Positions 10,310 through 22,536 of a stretch of DNA of 64,000 nt are shown here, piece by piece. How positions within the stretch are numbered: the first letter of the stretch is position 1; each line of letters starts with the position of its first letter. Origin of the DNA: Oscheius sp. JU75 (Eukaryota; Nematoda; Chromadorea; Rhabditida; Rhabditidae); assembly GCA_037178855.1 (NCBI GenBank), contig JASJZC010000006.1, forward strand, positions 7,482,501-7,546,500. The letters are read 5' to 3'. Both the position numbers and the translations under genes were made by a program. A model generated the notes under the pieces. The model made no database searches. It saw nothing but the letters and a program-made list of their open reading frames with translations, and was not told where the DNA came from.

Positions 10310-13300
10310 ATGGTTCCTCTCTGGTCTATTCTGCTTCTTCTCCTTTTGTCACTTCTTGTCTGCCTTCCAGTTATCTATTGTTTTCTATTCTATGGACGAA
10401 GTGTGACGTGGAACATTCTCAAAACAATCAGAAGGGATGTCAAGTATGTTTACTGCTATTAAACGTTATCTGCTTCTTCCAGAGGTCTGTACATTTTGGG
10501 AAGGATGCGATTCCGCTGTGCCAGAGCATTTAAAGCGAACGTGGGAGTCCAATATTACTTTTTACAAACAGTCAAACGCAACCCGGAGAAGGTAGGCTGC
10601 TTTTTGATCACACGCGCTTGCAACTGTAAAACCTTGACCTTTGGCCGCCATCGGGTGCAAAAAGTACCGCAATGAAATATCTTTCATTATGAATGTCGCC
10701 TTGTCCAGACAATGAGACTATAGGGACAACGTCAGAATGTATTGCAGATCGCCATCCACGACATGTCTCTGGGAACCTCGTTCAATTTTGTTCAACTCAA
10801 CGAAATGGCTTGTCGATACGGTCACATGCTAATGGTCAGAACAGTAAAGACGGCCACAGCAAGTTGTTTTCAGAAGGGAGGAGTCGGCTCTGGAAATGTT
10901 GTGGCTCTTTTGATGGATAACGGGGTCCATTATGTGGCCGCGTGGTTAGGATGTGCCAAGGTGATTCTTACGCTTATTTATCGACGGAAACATGCTTTCG
11001 CTTTGGCGCGCAGCAGGCTTGAGACACACAATTAGCGAGTTTTCTTAGCAATGGTGGTTACAGATAGGAGCTGTGTCTGCATGGGTTAATACGAATTTGA
11101 GAAGAGAACCGCTCGCTCACACATTGAAATCTTCCAGCTCACGAGTATTGTTGTGCAGTTTTGGCAATTACGAGAGTGAGTTCCTCGATTAGCCTTCTTT
11201 GAGCCAGTCTTTTGTATCAAAAGCCTCCTCTCCAGTCTAGCAATGTTCTGCAAAACGAATACAACTTTGCAGAACATCACTAGTTGAGGACCGGTTCATC
11301 AACCCAAAAGACTCCGTCACAGAGGAAATCCTGATGTTCAATTATTTGCATAACTTTTCAGAAGTAAAAGAGTGTTTCGATAATGACCTTTTGAACGCAC
11401 TCGATTGGCAGATTTTTGTTCTCGGTGGGAATGCGGAAGGAACGTGTTCTGTCGATGAGCTCTGCTCGATTATGCCTGTCTACGAGCCGGAAGTGCCTAG
11501 TCACTCGAAGTTTACAGGTTTGAACAAACATTATCAGTCACAAGAAAAAACAGATCCCCTGTGCTACATTTACACTTCTGGCACTACAGGACTACCCAAA
11601 GCGGCCGTAATCAAACATTTTCGGTAATATATATCTTCTCGATTTCCCATTTCTGCTAGTTTCTACTACATCGCCTCAAGTGGGGAACTGGCTTTTGGAG
11701 TCCAGCCAAAAACTGACAAAATCTATATCGCACTACCTATGTACCACACCTCGGCTGGAGTTCTGGGAATAGGACAGACAGTTCTTCACGGAGCGACTTG
11801 TGTGATTCGTCCTAAATTTTCAGCCAGGCAGTTTTGGAAGGACTGCGTAACTCACAACTGTACAGTATGTTTTTTTTTTGCCTTTTCTGCTCCATTTTCT
11901 GCAGGTCGGTCAGTACATTGGAGAGCTTCTCCGCTATCTTTTATTAGCCCCTCAATGCCCGGAAGAAAAGAACCATTCTGTCAGACTCTTGATAGGGAAT
12001 GGTTTAAGGTAATTTTTGCCTGTCATTTATATTTAGAACATGTTTAGACCTGCTGTTTGGCGCAAGTTCCAGGAACGGTTTAATGTCGGTAGAATCGCAG
12101 AGTTTTATGGATCAACTGAGGGAACCTCGAATCTTGGTTAGTCACATTACAAGGACAACGGTCTTCAGTTAACATCGATGGGAAGGAGGGCTCCTGCGGT
12201 TTTATGACCATTATCCCGGCCTTTGCCCCGCTGTATCCCATTCGCCTCTTTCGGGTAGATAATGAGGGCGAGCTAGAAAAAGACGAGAACGGATTCCTCA
12301 TACCAAGTAAGCCGGGTGAGGCCGGTGCTCTGGCCTGCACAATCAAGAAGAACAGCCCACTTTATCACTTCGAAGGGTACTTGGACAAGGACGAAACTTC
12401 AAAGAAAGTCATTCAACATCCAATGCCTAAAGCAGAGCCAATATTTCTCTCAGGAGACATTCTCCATTGGAGCAAGAGCGGCTACTTTTTTTTCAAAGAC
12501 AGAATGGGAGACACTTACAGGTGCCAGTAGGAAAATACAGAAAAATGGTAGTTCAGGTGGAAAGGAGAAAATGTCTCGACGACGGAAGTTGAAGCTGTTT
12601 TGATGAGAGTTGAGGGAATTATTGACTGTGCCGTTTATGGCGTATCTGTCCCAGGTAAGAATTGCGCATGCCGACTTTTCAAAGAAGATCAATTTTAAAA
12701 AAGTACGAACAGCTTTAATGTATAAACCAGCTGCCGGCGGCAGCTTCGCAGCCTTTTAGCCTTAGCTTTTTTTTGGGTATTAGTGTTGACAATTGTGCGG
12801 ACACCATTGACAGACGAACGGACACTATTGCGCTTTAGTAATAAAGACGTCTCCGACGGCTTTGCCGTCCTTTTGCCTACAGTTTGACGCCTAGTGGCTT
12901 CATTCGAAGAAAAACAAAGTTCTATAGCGCATCCAAAGTTGATTTGTCAACCAATATAGGCAGTAACTGTTTTTGAACAAGAAAACTTCTAGACAACTAA
13001 TTGGCGCGCTTCTGTTTCGTAGCCACGGACAAACAAACAAACAAACAGACAGACTCCTCTATAGAAACCATCGCGCTTTAGATAAAGTTAGATAACTAGT
13101 TGTTGTTCTCTATCCAATATTGATGTCTTCAGGCTGTGAAGGCAGGGCTGGTATGGCTGCAATCACCATCCTTTCCGGAACAGACGCTGTCAATCTTCTG
13201 GATAACATGCTTTCTCAGTTCGCACAAAGCCTTCCTCCATATGCAGTCCCTCTCTTTATACGGATTCTCCCAGAAATGGAAAAAACAGGTAAACCCGCTT

Positions 13301-13476
13301 CACGTGCCTCTCTTTCAACCTGGTTTTTTTTTTCAGGAACGTTTAAAATGAAAAAGTCTGATCTTCAAAAGCAGGGCTATCATGCCGATGACGTCTACTT
13401 CAGAAACAAATTCGGCTATGTGTGTTTAACTGGCGAAATACGCGAAGCCATAGACAACGAGAAGCTCAACTTATAG
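10310..13476 (+). CDS. Fatty acid transport protein / very-long-chain acyl-CoA synthetase (FATP, SLC27 type)
   Basis: Membrane-anchored enzyme that joins very-long-chain fatty acids to CoA through an acyl-AMP intermediate, promoting uptake. The N-terminus is a signal-anchor ([18 protein letters not shown]). The AMP-binding signature is [14 protein letters not shown] near 11565-11610. Later motifs are [20 protein letters not shown], and the FATP signature [20 protein letters not shown], read across a small intron at about 12531-12569, followed by a C-terminus close to FATP4/ACS-22 type proteins ([20 protein letters not shown]). Stop at 13476. Most introns are 35-50 nt, but the last-but-one intron (about 12656-13131) is near 480 nt because it contains a Rep2 copy. 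No catalytic motif looks damaged, so it should be functional. Confidence 0.93.
12715..13090 (-). repeat. Rep2 dispersed repeat inside FATP intron
   Basis: Inverted relative to the copies at 4.5 and 7.5 kb: AGCTGCCGGCGGCAGCTTCGC, GTGTTGACAATTGTGCGGAC, GACGTCTCCGACGGCTTTGC, GAAAACTTCTAGACAAC, GCGCGCTTCTGTTTCGTAGC and CAAACAAACAAACAAACAGA, ending ACCATCGCGCTTTA. It retains the hairpins GACGGC-TTT-GCCGTC and CTGCCGGCGGCAG. It is antisense to the host gene, as is the copy in channel A. Confidence 0.75.
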
Positions 13477-16400
13477 ACATTCTTGTCAAGAGTGTTTGCA
13501 CGGGTATTCTTCTACAAATATACAATCCTAAGGCTTGCTATCACTTTTGCCTTGCAGTAATCCACATTTGTCGTCGCATTCGGTTTCACGCCATACTGAA
13601 AAAGTTTTAATAATCTAAGAGCAGACAACTTAGTAATAGTGTGGTCAAACACTAAATTTGCCCATCCGACTATTACTAGTCTTTTCAAGCGTAACGTGGC
13701 GGAATCTCTATTTCGAGTCTAGGAATTCATTTCCTTACGTGGGTGGACTCTAAATCTGATTGTTTTTCGTGCGAGGCTGTCGAATGAAAACCCGCTGAAT
13801 TGTAAAAATGACATAGGCTGTGTGGGAGAAGGAAGGACAGACTGCACTCTTGAAGCCAGAAGCCTCTGTAAAGCCTTGGCTCGTAAACATCACAGCCAGC
13901 TCAATACATCAAACGGCAGGTCGAGTAGGGTTCTAAAGCGAACCAGTGCGTTAGATCAGTTCAAGCACGTCCGGTATGATCAAACCCATTTGTGTAAATT
14001 ATCGGGCAAGACCGTTTTTATTATGGGACAGGGGAATCATTCCGGCCTGTGCATACATTTCGAGACAAACGTTTGGACAAATTTACAGCATTGACTCACC
14101 AGCTTGATTCTATTTCCGTTACACTGTCTCTCAAAACTGCGGTGGACAACAATTAGAAATGCTTATCTGCTAATTCAAGCTATTCATTGCAACGGAGCAG
14201 AACCTGCAAACCATCTGAAAATCCTTGAACATTCTAGCCTATTTCGTAAAATATTTACGTCGGATTAAAAATTCATCCCACTCTCGGTCAGCCGCTAAGA
14301 AGCCGCTATCTGAATGAAAAGATTCTGTTTACCCTGTTTAAAGCGAATGTCGAGAAACAGTTGGGGCGAATCTACCATATATCGCTCGGCAAATCAAACC
14401 GTTGTTTGAAACCAATTTCGTAGGTATCTGCAGCTCTTTTTGCAAAAAAAAAAATTTACCTTACAATGATGTGTACCGATGACATACAGGAAAGACATGA
14501 ATGAAATGAAAATGAGCTGAGAAAATGCAAGTAAAGCTCAAAACATCAAAATTTACCAATTTCTGGCCAGCGATTTTGAGCGCTTGGGCTCAGTAGCCGA
14601 AAGCAAAGGTGGAAGATCGAAAATATCATATATTTCCATAGTTCTTGCTGGCCCACTACGCAAGATCGTTGTAGTTCACCAATTCTAGGTATCGCGTGTA
14701 CGCTCCCTTTGGTAATTGGCTACAATTTTAGACTTATTAGCGCTGATAAAACATGTGAGGTAGCATGTTATCATTGAAAGCAACTGGTCGTTTTGTTATA
14801 CTGAAAGGTAATCGAAGTGACAACACTTCCTATTAGTTGAGTCAGAGTACTCTTTGCTACTTTGGGTACAATGATGTCGTCTGATTTTCATTCGATTTAT
14901 ACACTTGGCTAACACAATTAAACCGCATGGCGTGTTCCATGTAGTCAACGACTGATCAACGAAGATGATCAGAAAAGCTTGGATAAAAGATTCTCTACAT
15001 GACACTCTAAGATAAACTCGAAAACTCGCTGATAAGATACCTCCATAATCTTTTACTTCTAACCTGATCTTATACAATGTGTGAAAAACATGATACATCT
15101 ATTTTGTTGTTTATAGGTCTGCTGTAATTCCACCCGTACCCAATCATCTTAATGTAGGTCTCATCCCCGATTTCGGCTGCCTGCTCACGCTTCCAACTCT
15201 GGGGCGGGACTTCATCAAGACATCAAGGCGGGGTCTGATTGAATTCACGATTCACTATCGTCTGTAACTCCATGCGTGCTTCTTTGCTAGGTAAGAGTTA
15301 TCAGCGTCGTGGTTTCAGTTTCCACAGTAGTTGTTACCTTGTAACGTTCACTTCTATAGGTTGTAAGCTGAGCAACAAGTCAAACATTGTGCCATCTTAC
15401 TGGTATTGTGGGGAGAACACATAGGAACTCGTTTATTAGTATATGTACTTCATAGTTTATAAATAGCTGCTTGCAAACTAATGTGCAATATGGCTAATTG
15501 GGTTGAGCCGGGTCAGAATATACTAGAAGAGCTAAACTGTCAAGTTTCTGTTTTAAGCCCCAGTCCGTCTCCGATCGAATTTTTGTATTTCTGGGAAAAC
15601 ACGTTCTCATAAAAGTACTGCTGTACTTTTGGACGTTCAAACAGGATTTGAGTAATTGTTAATTGTCTTAACAAGGCATCTAACAAGTTCTGCCGATTTA
15701 CAGATCTGCTTGGAAAGAATAGAACGTCACATGTCGCTTTACATCATTAGCGTGTCACGAGCATCCGACTGTTCATTCGGATGCGATTAGGTTCAGAGAA
15801 GCCATTGAGCAGAATTCACCGTTTAGAAGCTCTCTGACAAACCGTGAAATAATCCTATTGACCAAATCCGTACAGAACTTGGCTTCCCGGTTAGAAACTA
15901 TGCCTTTATGAAATCTCTCGTACACGTCCTTCTGCCTGACTTGCAAAAAGGTGTCCGAATGCCCCTTTTATGTGATGTCACAGTGTCGAATTTCAAAAGC
16001 ATGTCTACTTTTTAAGCAATGTGTGGACTCGAACATTTGTTCCAAGCACAGAGATCAAGATAACGATAGCGGAAGAATTTTCGAATCGAATTATTGCGGG
16101 GAAGTTGGAGCTCGAGATTAAATAAACGTTGTACAAGTACGCGACCCCCGTCATTAAAAATAATTTTAACGGAAAGGTTTCTGAGATCAGCTTTCAGTTC
16201 TCTTCTGCTGCCTTTTCATTGCCGGCTCCTGCTCTCCAATCCACGGTATTTGGAATAATCTTCCAATCGCGACTCCCGTAAATCATTCTTTCTAAAGATA
16301 TTAAAGTTCATTTTTTAGGCAAAGCGAATGTATGGTCTCTATCAGCATCTTCCAAGGGCTGAAAGCCAGTACGACAAGAGGAATCTTGTGTTCTGGCGTC

Positions 16401-16829
16401 CAGCCGACATCTATGTGGACTAAACAAAAACGTGACCTTAATAAATTGTACATTTGTTGATCAAAGCATGTGGCCGTTCTTAGTATGCTATACTTAGTAT
16501 TGACAAAAGTTTACAGGTCTTGACAGATAGCGACAAGATAAAGCGGATAAACGACTATCGCGCTTTTGCGACTTAAAAACCTTGAAAAAGTCAGGGTTTC
16601 TCTTAACAACTGTATAAGCTTCTACAGACAGGGCCTGAATAGGCTCACTTTTCCAGTTTACGCCCCAATTTACTAGGATACTCTTGTCTCGTTCACTTCA
16701 AAATACTGTGCATTTCCTTCTATATTTTTCTTATATTGAGCGATCTTCTCTCTACTACTAAAGTGCAATGGTGTCCGTCCGTGCGTTATCGCGAGAAAAA
16801 AGTCGGCAAGTCATGTCAAGGATTAAACT
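13477..16829. other. Gene-poor interval downstream of FATP gene
   Basis: No confident gene in 3.35 kb. Two weak candidates lie on the minus strand. Around 14630-14370, an ATG-led peptide (MEIYDIFDLPPLLS...) can be spliced over 40-nt and 32-nt introns into a hydrophobic stretch LIFISFMSFLYVIGTHHCK but then decays. At 15098-14796 there is a 100-codon ATG frame with no recognisable content. Either could be a gene relic. An inverted repeat TAGTAATAGT...ACTATTACTA lies near 13630-13680. Confidence 0.45.
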
Positions 16830-16831
16830 TA

Positions 16832-17842
16832 TTGGGTTGGCAGCTAAGTCTTTTCGCTTTTTCAAATGCAAAAATTGATTGTCTTCCAAACAACTTTTTC
16901 ATTCGTTGTAATCACCATTATAATGTACCACGTCTACCCATTTCACGGGTAGCTTACGGATGCCACACTCGTAGAACACCTTGGGTTTCGACGCGAAGAA
17001 GTTTGTCAACAAGGTTTTGTGAGCGCCGTCGGAATCGAACTGTTTTCCTCCAATCTCGTTGTTGACAGTTTGGAACAGATAATAGTCGGAAGGGGCAAGG
17101 TCCAGGCTATAAGGAGGATGGGGTAAAATTTCCCAACCCTGGTCGTGGATCTTGGAGCGAGTGAGTTTTGCAACATGGGGGCCCGCGGTGTCCATCTGCA
17201 GGATGACCTTCGACTTCAGAGGTCGTTTCTGACGAAGTGCAACGGCAACCTTTTCAAGTTGCTGGCTGTATATGGCGGCCGTAAGGACAGTTCCAGCATT
17301 CAGCAGTTCCCAGTGCACCACTCCTTCGATATCCCAGAAAACACAGAGCATAATCTTCTTTAATGAGTGTTTCACATCAGGACTTGGTGCCTGCCCTGGA
17401 CCCACTCATTGACGCTTCCTTTGGAAGTTTACCTACGTTACCCACTTCTCATCCCCCGTCACCAGGCGTGGTAAAAAGGATTTCCTCTCATCTTGGCTCA
17501 TCTTCGACACTTTTGTCCCCAGACCGAAAGCGATAGAGCCACGACTGGCATACCCTCGTGGACGTCGTCCCTTGGCCATAAACATCGTTGATATCAGCCG
17601 CCGTTTGGGCTCCATTCGTGCCTTTGAGGAACTCATGTCGCAGGTCGGGTGGCCGGTCATCAATAGTCCGGATCAAGACGAACAGAGAATAGAGAACAAG
17701 AAGAAAAGAAGTGATGTCTTGCATGGTGGTTATAGAGGACTGAGTGAGCTACACGAGGTGCTATATCAACAGCTCTGTCATTGTTGCAAACAAGACAAAG
17801 GACATGTTTACAAAAAGCGAAAAGACTTTTATGCCAACCCAA
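16832..17842 (-). mobile_element. Decayed mariner (DD34D) transposon
   Basis: Both ends carry about 30-bp terminal inverted repeats beginning TTGGGTTGGC and including AAGTCTTTTCGCTTTTT, flanked by TA at 16830-16831 and 17843-17844. The minus strand encodes remnants of mariner transposase: N-terminal HTH (LRHEFLKGTNGAQTAADI, YRFRSGDKSVEDEPR), then after a jump in frame VTGDEKWVT (first Asp), QMDTAGPHV (second Asp, codon 17190-17192) and LAPSDYYLF (third Asp, codon 17085-17087), exactly 34 residues apart. There are in-frame stops at 17433-17435 (TAG) and 17406-17408 (TGA). The region joining the DNA-binding and catalytic parts is deleted near 17490, which explains the length of 1011 bp against about 1.3 kb for intact elements. 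It cannot encode transposase. Confidence 0.92.
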
Positions 17843-17877
17843 TAGAAGTCAGCTTTTGGAGAAACTTGGGAACTTAG

Positions 17878-17965
17878 GCTAAAGGAGAAGCGGAGCAGCC
17901 GTTTGTTGTCAATGCTAAGTCAAGACTAAGGGACAGCGAAGTCGTCATTGACGGCTCGTCTACTT
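17878..17965 (+). repeat. Rep2 fragment next to the mariner end
   Basis: AGAAGCGGAGCAGCCGTTTG, TTGTCAATGCTAAGTCAAG and GACAGCGAAGTCGTCATTGAC match the right part of Rep2 at 7855-7960 (AAGCGGCGCAGCCGCCTG, GTCAATTCTAAGTAAAGG). It lies 36 bp from the mariner terminus, so the mariner may have landed in or beside an older repeat. Confidence 0.55.
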
Positions 17966-18114
17966 TAAAAAACTTGACAAAGGACAGATTTGGTTATCAA
18001 ACAGAAGAAAGGGGGGGAAGAAAAGCATGTTTTCAAAAATGAATGCTATCAGCTGATCGATGAGGGTGTCCAAAGTGATGACTGTGCGGAGCCGTCCTCT
18101 TTCTTCTCATTTTG

Positions 18115-18896
18115 ATGATGCACACCTGCCTTCGTTTCTTCTTGCTAGCCTTGGTCGTAGAAAACACCATCTCCATCTGTGTCACACAGAAATGTGCTTA
18201 CACTGACAACATCAACAATGACAATGTCCCGCCAGAAGATGCTATTGTAAGTTCTTTAACGTTCAAAAGCACTGTCTGTCAAAGGGAACTGTAGACAGCG
18301 AGTACGGTTGTTTGATCCGTTTCAACATCACTGGAGTATCTGCTCTTACGGTCAGCATGGGACCCGTGGTTCAGACCGGCAACAAGAGCTGGGAGGTGAG
18401 TGTCCTAGAAGTTTCAACTATCGACTCATTTAGGAATGTTATGTCGGTTGCTGTCCAAACTCAGAAGTTGTTTGTTACTGTCACAATCATCACCTCTGTA
18501 ATATCGATGTCAATTATTGGCTGGTAGCGAGAGCACATAAGTTTTTTGATAGATCTTCAGGGTATATTGGTCAAAAAGTATCCAGTCTACAATGGGACAA
18601 CTTCAAACTTTCCGTATGAAATGAAAGGTTGTTTCTCTAGGTCGGCAGAAGCATGGATCTGGTTTGGTGTAGTTATGGCCGGCATCGGCATAGTTTTAAG
18701 CATTTGCTGTATTTACGTGTTTTGCTCAGTAGCTAAAGGTCAATCGGACGGAATAAAAGGTCATGTGGATGTTAACCATTGTATCGAAACTTGTTTTATC
18801 TTTCATTACCAAACTATATTTTTACTTATATCTGATTTTGTAAAATACACATTTCATGGTTATAAACAAATGAAACGCTCCCAGGTTTTGAAATGA
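18115..18896 (+). CDS. Small Ly6/three-finger-like type I membrane protein
   Basis: ATG at 18115 starts a signal peptide (MMHTCLRFFLLALVV...). The mature part has the cysteine spacing of a three-finger domain: CVTQKC near the N-terminus, GCLIRF, then ECYVGCCP, VCYCHNHHLCN. The final LCN matches the Ly6 ending. Then follow an Asn-glycosylatable stretch (YNGTTSNF) and a transmembrane helix (AWIWFGVVMAGIGIVLSICC). Three introns of 37-45 nt were read (for example 18247-18283). The C-terminal limit is uncertain: the frame stays open to 18896 through a second hydrophobic stretch that may be non-coding. Its partner is unknown; three-finger proteins of nematodes often act with receptors or channels, but the next-door channel gene proves nothing. 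Confidence 0.65.
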
Positions 18897-19260
18897 TCGC
18901 TACTTTTCTCACCACGAATAACTTGTTATCAACAGAACATTGAGGTTATGCTAACATCTATTTCGCTGGTGATCTTTCGTTTTAAAAGACATGTAAAGAG
19001 AATTTGAATAATCCCACAGTGTTGTTCATAGCAGCAGTGGGATGCTGCTCAGGTTGCAATTTGAACCTGAGTAATTAAATTAGGCCGACGGGACAGGCGA
19101 CTTGGAAAGGCAAACAAGTGCGAAGGGCCAACCTGATATTTACCTGGTTGTAGAATATGTTTCATGCGCTGATCTGGTATTGTTTTCCTGCTCTACTAAA
19201 ACCGGAATTTAATGTTGGAAGTGTTTGTTCAATGGAAACCCGAGCTGTCTCTTCAGGTTG

Positions 19261-20816
19261 ATGCTGCTTCTGTTCTGTTTCGCTCTTTCCAATTCAGAAG
19301 AAATGTTTCCAACATATCGGGAAGTTGTCCTTGAGAACATCACACTAGCTTACAATAAGCACGATTCCCCTTTTGACGTCTTCCATGTTCCAATTGAAGC
19401 CTTGATTGAGCTACAGTTTGTCACTTTAATAAATGTTGTACGTTTTCTCGATCACGGAACCTATTGTTTAGATCGAAATACAGCAACTGGTCAGCTATAT
19501 TGTCACTGTTGTTTACGTAAGTTAACTATCAGTCAGAGAAAGCGTTTAGACCTGGAGAGACAAGCGGTTAAAGTTCGATTCCGATGTTCTTGGAATCGAT
19601 CAAGCAATAGTACCTTCTTCGGCAATTTGGTTGCCGACTATTGATTGCTTTAACTGGTACGAGAAGTAAAATATAAAAAACCCATGTTTTCAGTATTGAT
19701 GTGCACAAAATGGACAGAGATACGGAAAGCAACGAAGTCATGGTATGTGTTTATAGTGCGTAAGGGTGATCAAACATTCCTGAAAGCCACCAAAGATGCG
19801 CACCGGCCTTTAGCTGTGGGCGTCAAAACTCGCCGCATCCATGATTGTGAAAGACACAGACGGTGGAGCTCTTTAGATAGATCCTAATGGAACCGTCTTC
19901 CTTCTGATGAAAGCTCGTTTCGATACCGTCTGCAAGTTCAACATTGCCGCCTTCCCTTTCGACAAACAGTACTGTGGACTCACTTTCTATGTTAGTTTGT
20001 CCGGAACAGCTGGTCAAATTACCCTCAACACAATTAACGGATCAGATTTTAAACTGACTGTAAGTAAGGCTTGTTTGCTTTAAATTTCTCAGGGTTCTCC
20101 CGAGTGGAATTTGCAAGCTGACGATAATGCGGTGCTTCCCGGAAACTCTTTGATCAGTCTCCAGTTTATTCTGGACAGACATTCCACTTTTTACGTGGTA
20201 ATGCTCATTCTACCAACAATGATTATTTCCTCATTGTGTCTGATGGCGTTGACCCTACCTTTGGACTTTGACCGAGGCGGCAAGGTTTGTGTTTGTTTTT
20301 ATTACTGAAGTAGTTTTCAAACTTCTGACGCGCATTTACCGAAACTTCACTCGGGCTGAAGTGACGGTTCTAGCTACTGTGGTCAAAGCATTGCCAGAAT
20401 AGCATGTACAACAGATTCTAGACGAGTAAAACAGAAAGAATCCATGTTTTCAGTATTCAATGGGCATAAATGGTCTACTCGGCCTGACGTTCCTTCTCTC
20501 AGTGATTGTTCTCCAAGTCCCAAGATCTTCTCGCATGCCCGTACTCGGTATAGCTTCGTCATCGGCTTAACTCCACTATTTCTTTTCAGCAATTTGGCTT
20601 CTCATTCAGATGATCGTCTGCGTTTTCGCTACTCTGATTGGCGAGCCGGTACGTAAACTGAAGAAGATCTGTTTTCGACGAAATATCCTCTCTGACGGAG
20701 CCGTAGACGTAATTGTTTTCGTAGTGCTCTTTGTAGCTAATTTGTTAATTACACTAATTGTTTTCCTCTTACGTCCGGAGCCTGAGAAGGAATACTTTAT
20801 ACTTCTTCCAGACTAA
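19261..20816 (+). CDS. Cys-loop ligand-gated ion channel subunit F
   Basis: Third member of the family at 3843-5632 and 8371-10062. ATG at 19261 follows a CTTCAG acceptor at 19251-19256, consistent with trans-splicing. Signal peptide MLLLFCFALSNSEE; then FPTYREVVLENI, SPFDVFHVP, W.DKRLKFD, PSSAIWLPTIDCFNW, IDVHKMDRDTESNEV, FDTVC..AFPFDKQYC (13-residue Cys-loop), GSPEWNLQ, RHSTFYVVMLILPTM (M1), RGGK before MGINGLLGLTFLLS (M2), PRSSRMPVL, IWLLIQMIVCVFATL (M3) and M4 ending FLLRPEPEKEYF. The acidic residue before M2 that the other two keep (SDK, KGDK) is Gly here. The short M3-M4 loop and Cys-free loop C are shared with the paralogues. Its stop is 24 bp from the stop of the convergent nuclear receptor gene. 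Confidence 0.88.
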
Positions 20817-20840
20817 CAAGAAAATAAAGTTTTCTGTGTT

Positions 20841-22536
20841 CTACAATTCTGGATGATGCTTCAAAAAGAGGTCGTAAGGCATTCTTCCCAGCATTTGACC
20901 GTAGTTTCTTGATACAATTTCAGCAAAAGTAGTAGCAACAAGACGACTGGCATCTCTTGTAAGTTGGCCCAAATCCAAAAGTGCTTTCAGTCTATACAGT
21001 TGCTTTGATTGACTCTGTTCTGGCAATGTTTCCGCGATAAAATCAGCCAACTGCTTCGTGAAGAATTCTCTTGCCAATGTAGTCTTTTGTTTGCCGTCTT
21101 CTGAGAGATTGGGAACTGAAATTAATTTTTAAAAAATACATGGTATTGAAAAAACGTACGTGTTGGAAACATGAAGATGACTTTGAGCGAACTGATCTCG
21201 AATTCACCAATGCCCAATTCCTTTCGAAGAGGGTCTATTTGGTTGGTGATAAAGTTGTTCAAGAAGGCCACAAATTGTGTCAATCTATAAAAATGGAATA
21301 ACTTTCAAACGGCAGGTGCATCCAATTTGTTTTCCCTATTTTCTGAACAGCGAAAATGATTTTTTGCAAAAGAAAAAATTTGTATTACAGCCGATATTCT
21401 TGTTAACGTAGAAAATCAAAGTATGCCATTCATCACAAGTTTGCGCAACGTATTCTTAGAACATACGGCAAGCTAAGTGTAGTCGCGGTGCTCGGAAACC
21501 GTTTGATGTGAGTATCCAGGTCCTTGATCGAACTTCTTTTCTTCATTTGACTTTCGAGTCTTGTCAATACAAAGAAAGTAGTCGAAACGTGTTGACATAA
21601 AACCTCCTAAAAGGATGATCGGAAAGCATATAGATGTACCTTATCGCCGGGGCAGAGTTGATCAAAGAAGTAAGTTGTTTTGAGAAAATCAGCTAACGAG
21701 ACGATCCAACGACCTACCGTCCTCCGGAGATCATATTGGATATCGGCCTTTGTGTCAGAAGGATCGTCAAAACAAGCCTTTATCCGAAAAAATTATTATC
21801 CAAATAAAGTCTAACTGAATCTCGCGAAGTGCACAAAGTCGGTTCCTTCAACAGTTCGAGAAGTGGAATGTCCATGTTGGCAGGAATAAGACTCGGACTA
21901 GGACCGCATTCGTTTAGTGATTTTCTAAAGAGAGTTTTCCCAAAGACGAATCATACTTATGAAGCATGACGATAGTTTGAAGAGCGGCAGGAACGATCAC
22001 AGGGTCTTTTCCAAGCAGAACACGGTGATGTACTTTCTATAACAGTAACTTTTGTCGTCTAGCGTTAAAGTAGAAGAGTTCTTCCTTATATCTTTTGCTA
22101 TAAACAATCGTGACAGCACTCACGCAAATTTTGGATATGATTGAGTTTACTGAACGACAACTTCCGTAATGGAAAACAAACCATGAAAAATCGAATAAAT
22201 CCAAGTTGGAAGAAGAAAATACCGGTCTTGTATGACTTCTGCTTCCCAACCGCTGTAGTGGCTTTATATTCCATTTCTCGTGAACTCACTGTTAAGATCC
22301 ATGTTCAAATCTTGGCATTTTTGGAACCGACAATAGGCACAATTTTTCCTTTTAGCTGTGGTGATTAGGCAGTTCTGGTTGCCAATACACGTGAGAGGCC
22401 GTGCTTTGGCGCATCGTATGAAAAAAACCCGGCACCGACTGAACATTTCATGTTTTCGAAAAAGCTGAACATACCCGCACAGTTTTCCTCGATAATGCAA
22501 TCGTGCTCCAATATTTCCACAAACTTGGCAGTTCAT
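20841..22536 (-). CDS. Nuclear hormone receptor (divergent nematode NHR), gene 1
   Basis: Ligand-regulated transcription factor of the nematode-expanded NHR type. ATG at 22536. The first zinc finger is CQVCG...KLCGRCRVFF, completed across a 40-nt intron inside the finger; the second is ...TCIGNQNCLITTAKRKNCAYCRFQKC. Downstream exons encode a poorly conserved ligand-binding domain; segments seen are MDIPLLELLKEP and, at the C-terminus, a helical stretch ending YGQMLGRMPYDLFLKHHPEL before TAG at 20841. Middle exon limits are not secure. It is divergent from a second NHR at 23318 with about 780 bp between start codons, suggesting an old duplication. Its 3' end faces channel subunit F. Confidence 0.82.

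Noticed and set aside
14370-14630. Possible minus-strand membrane-protein gene (MEIYDIFDL...)
   Set aside because: Two exons look plausible, but the following sequence is full of stops, without family motifs; at most a relic.
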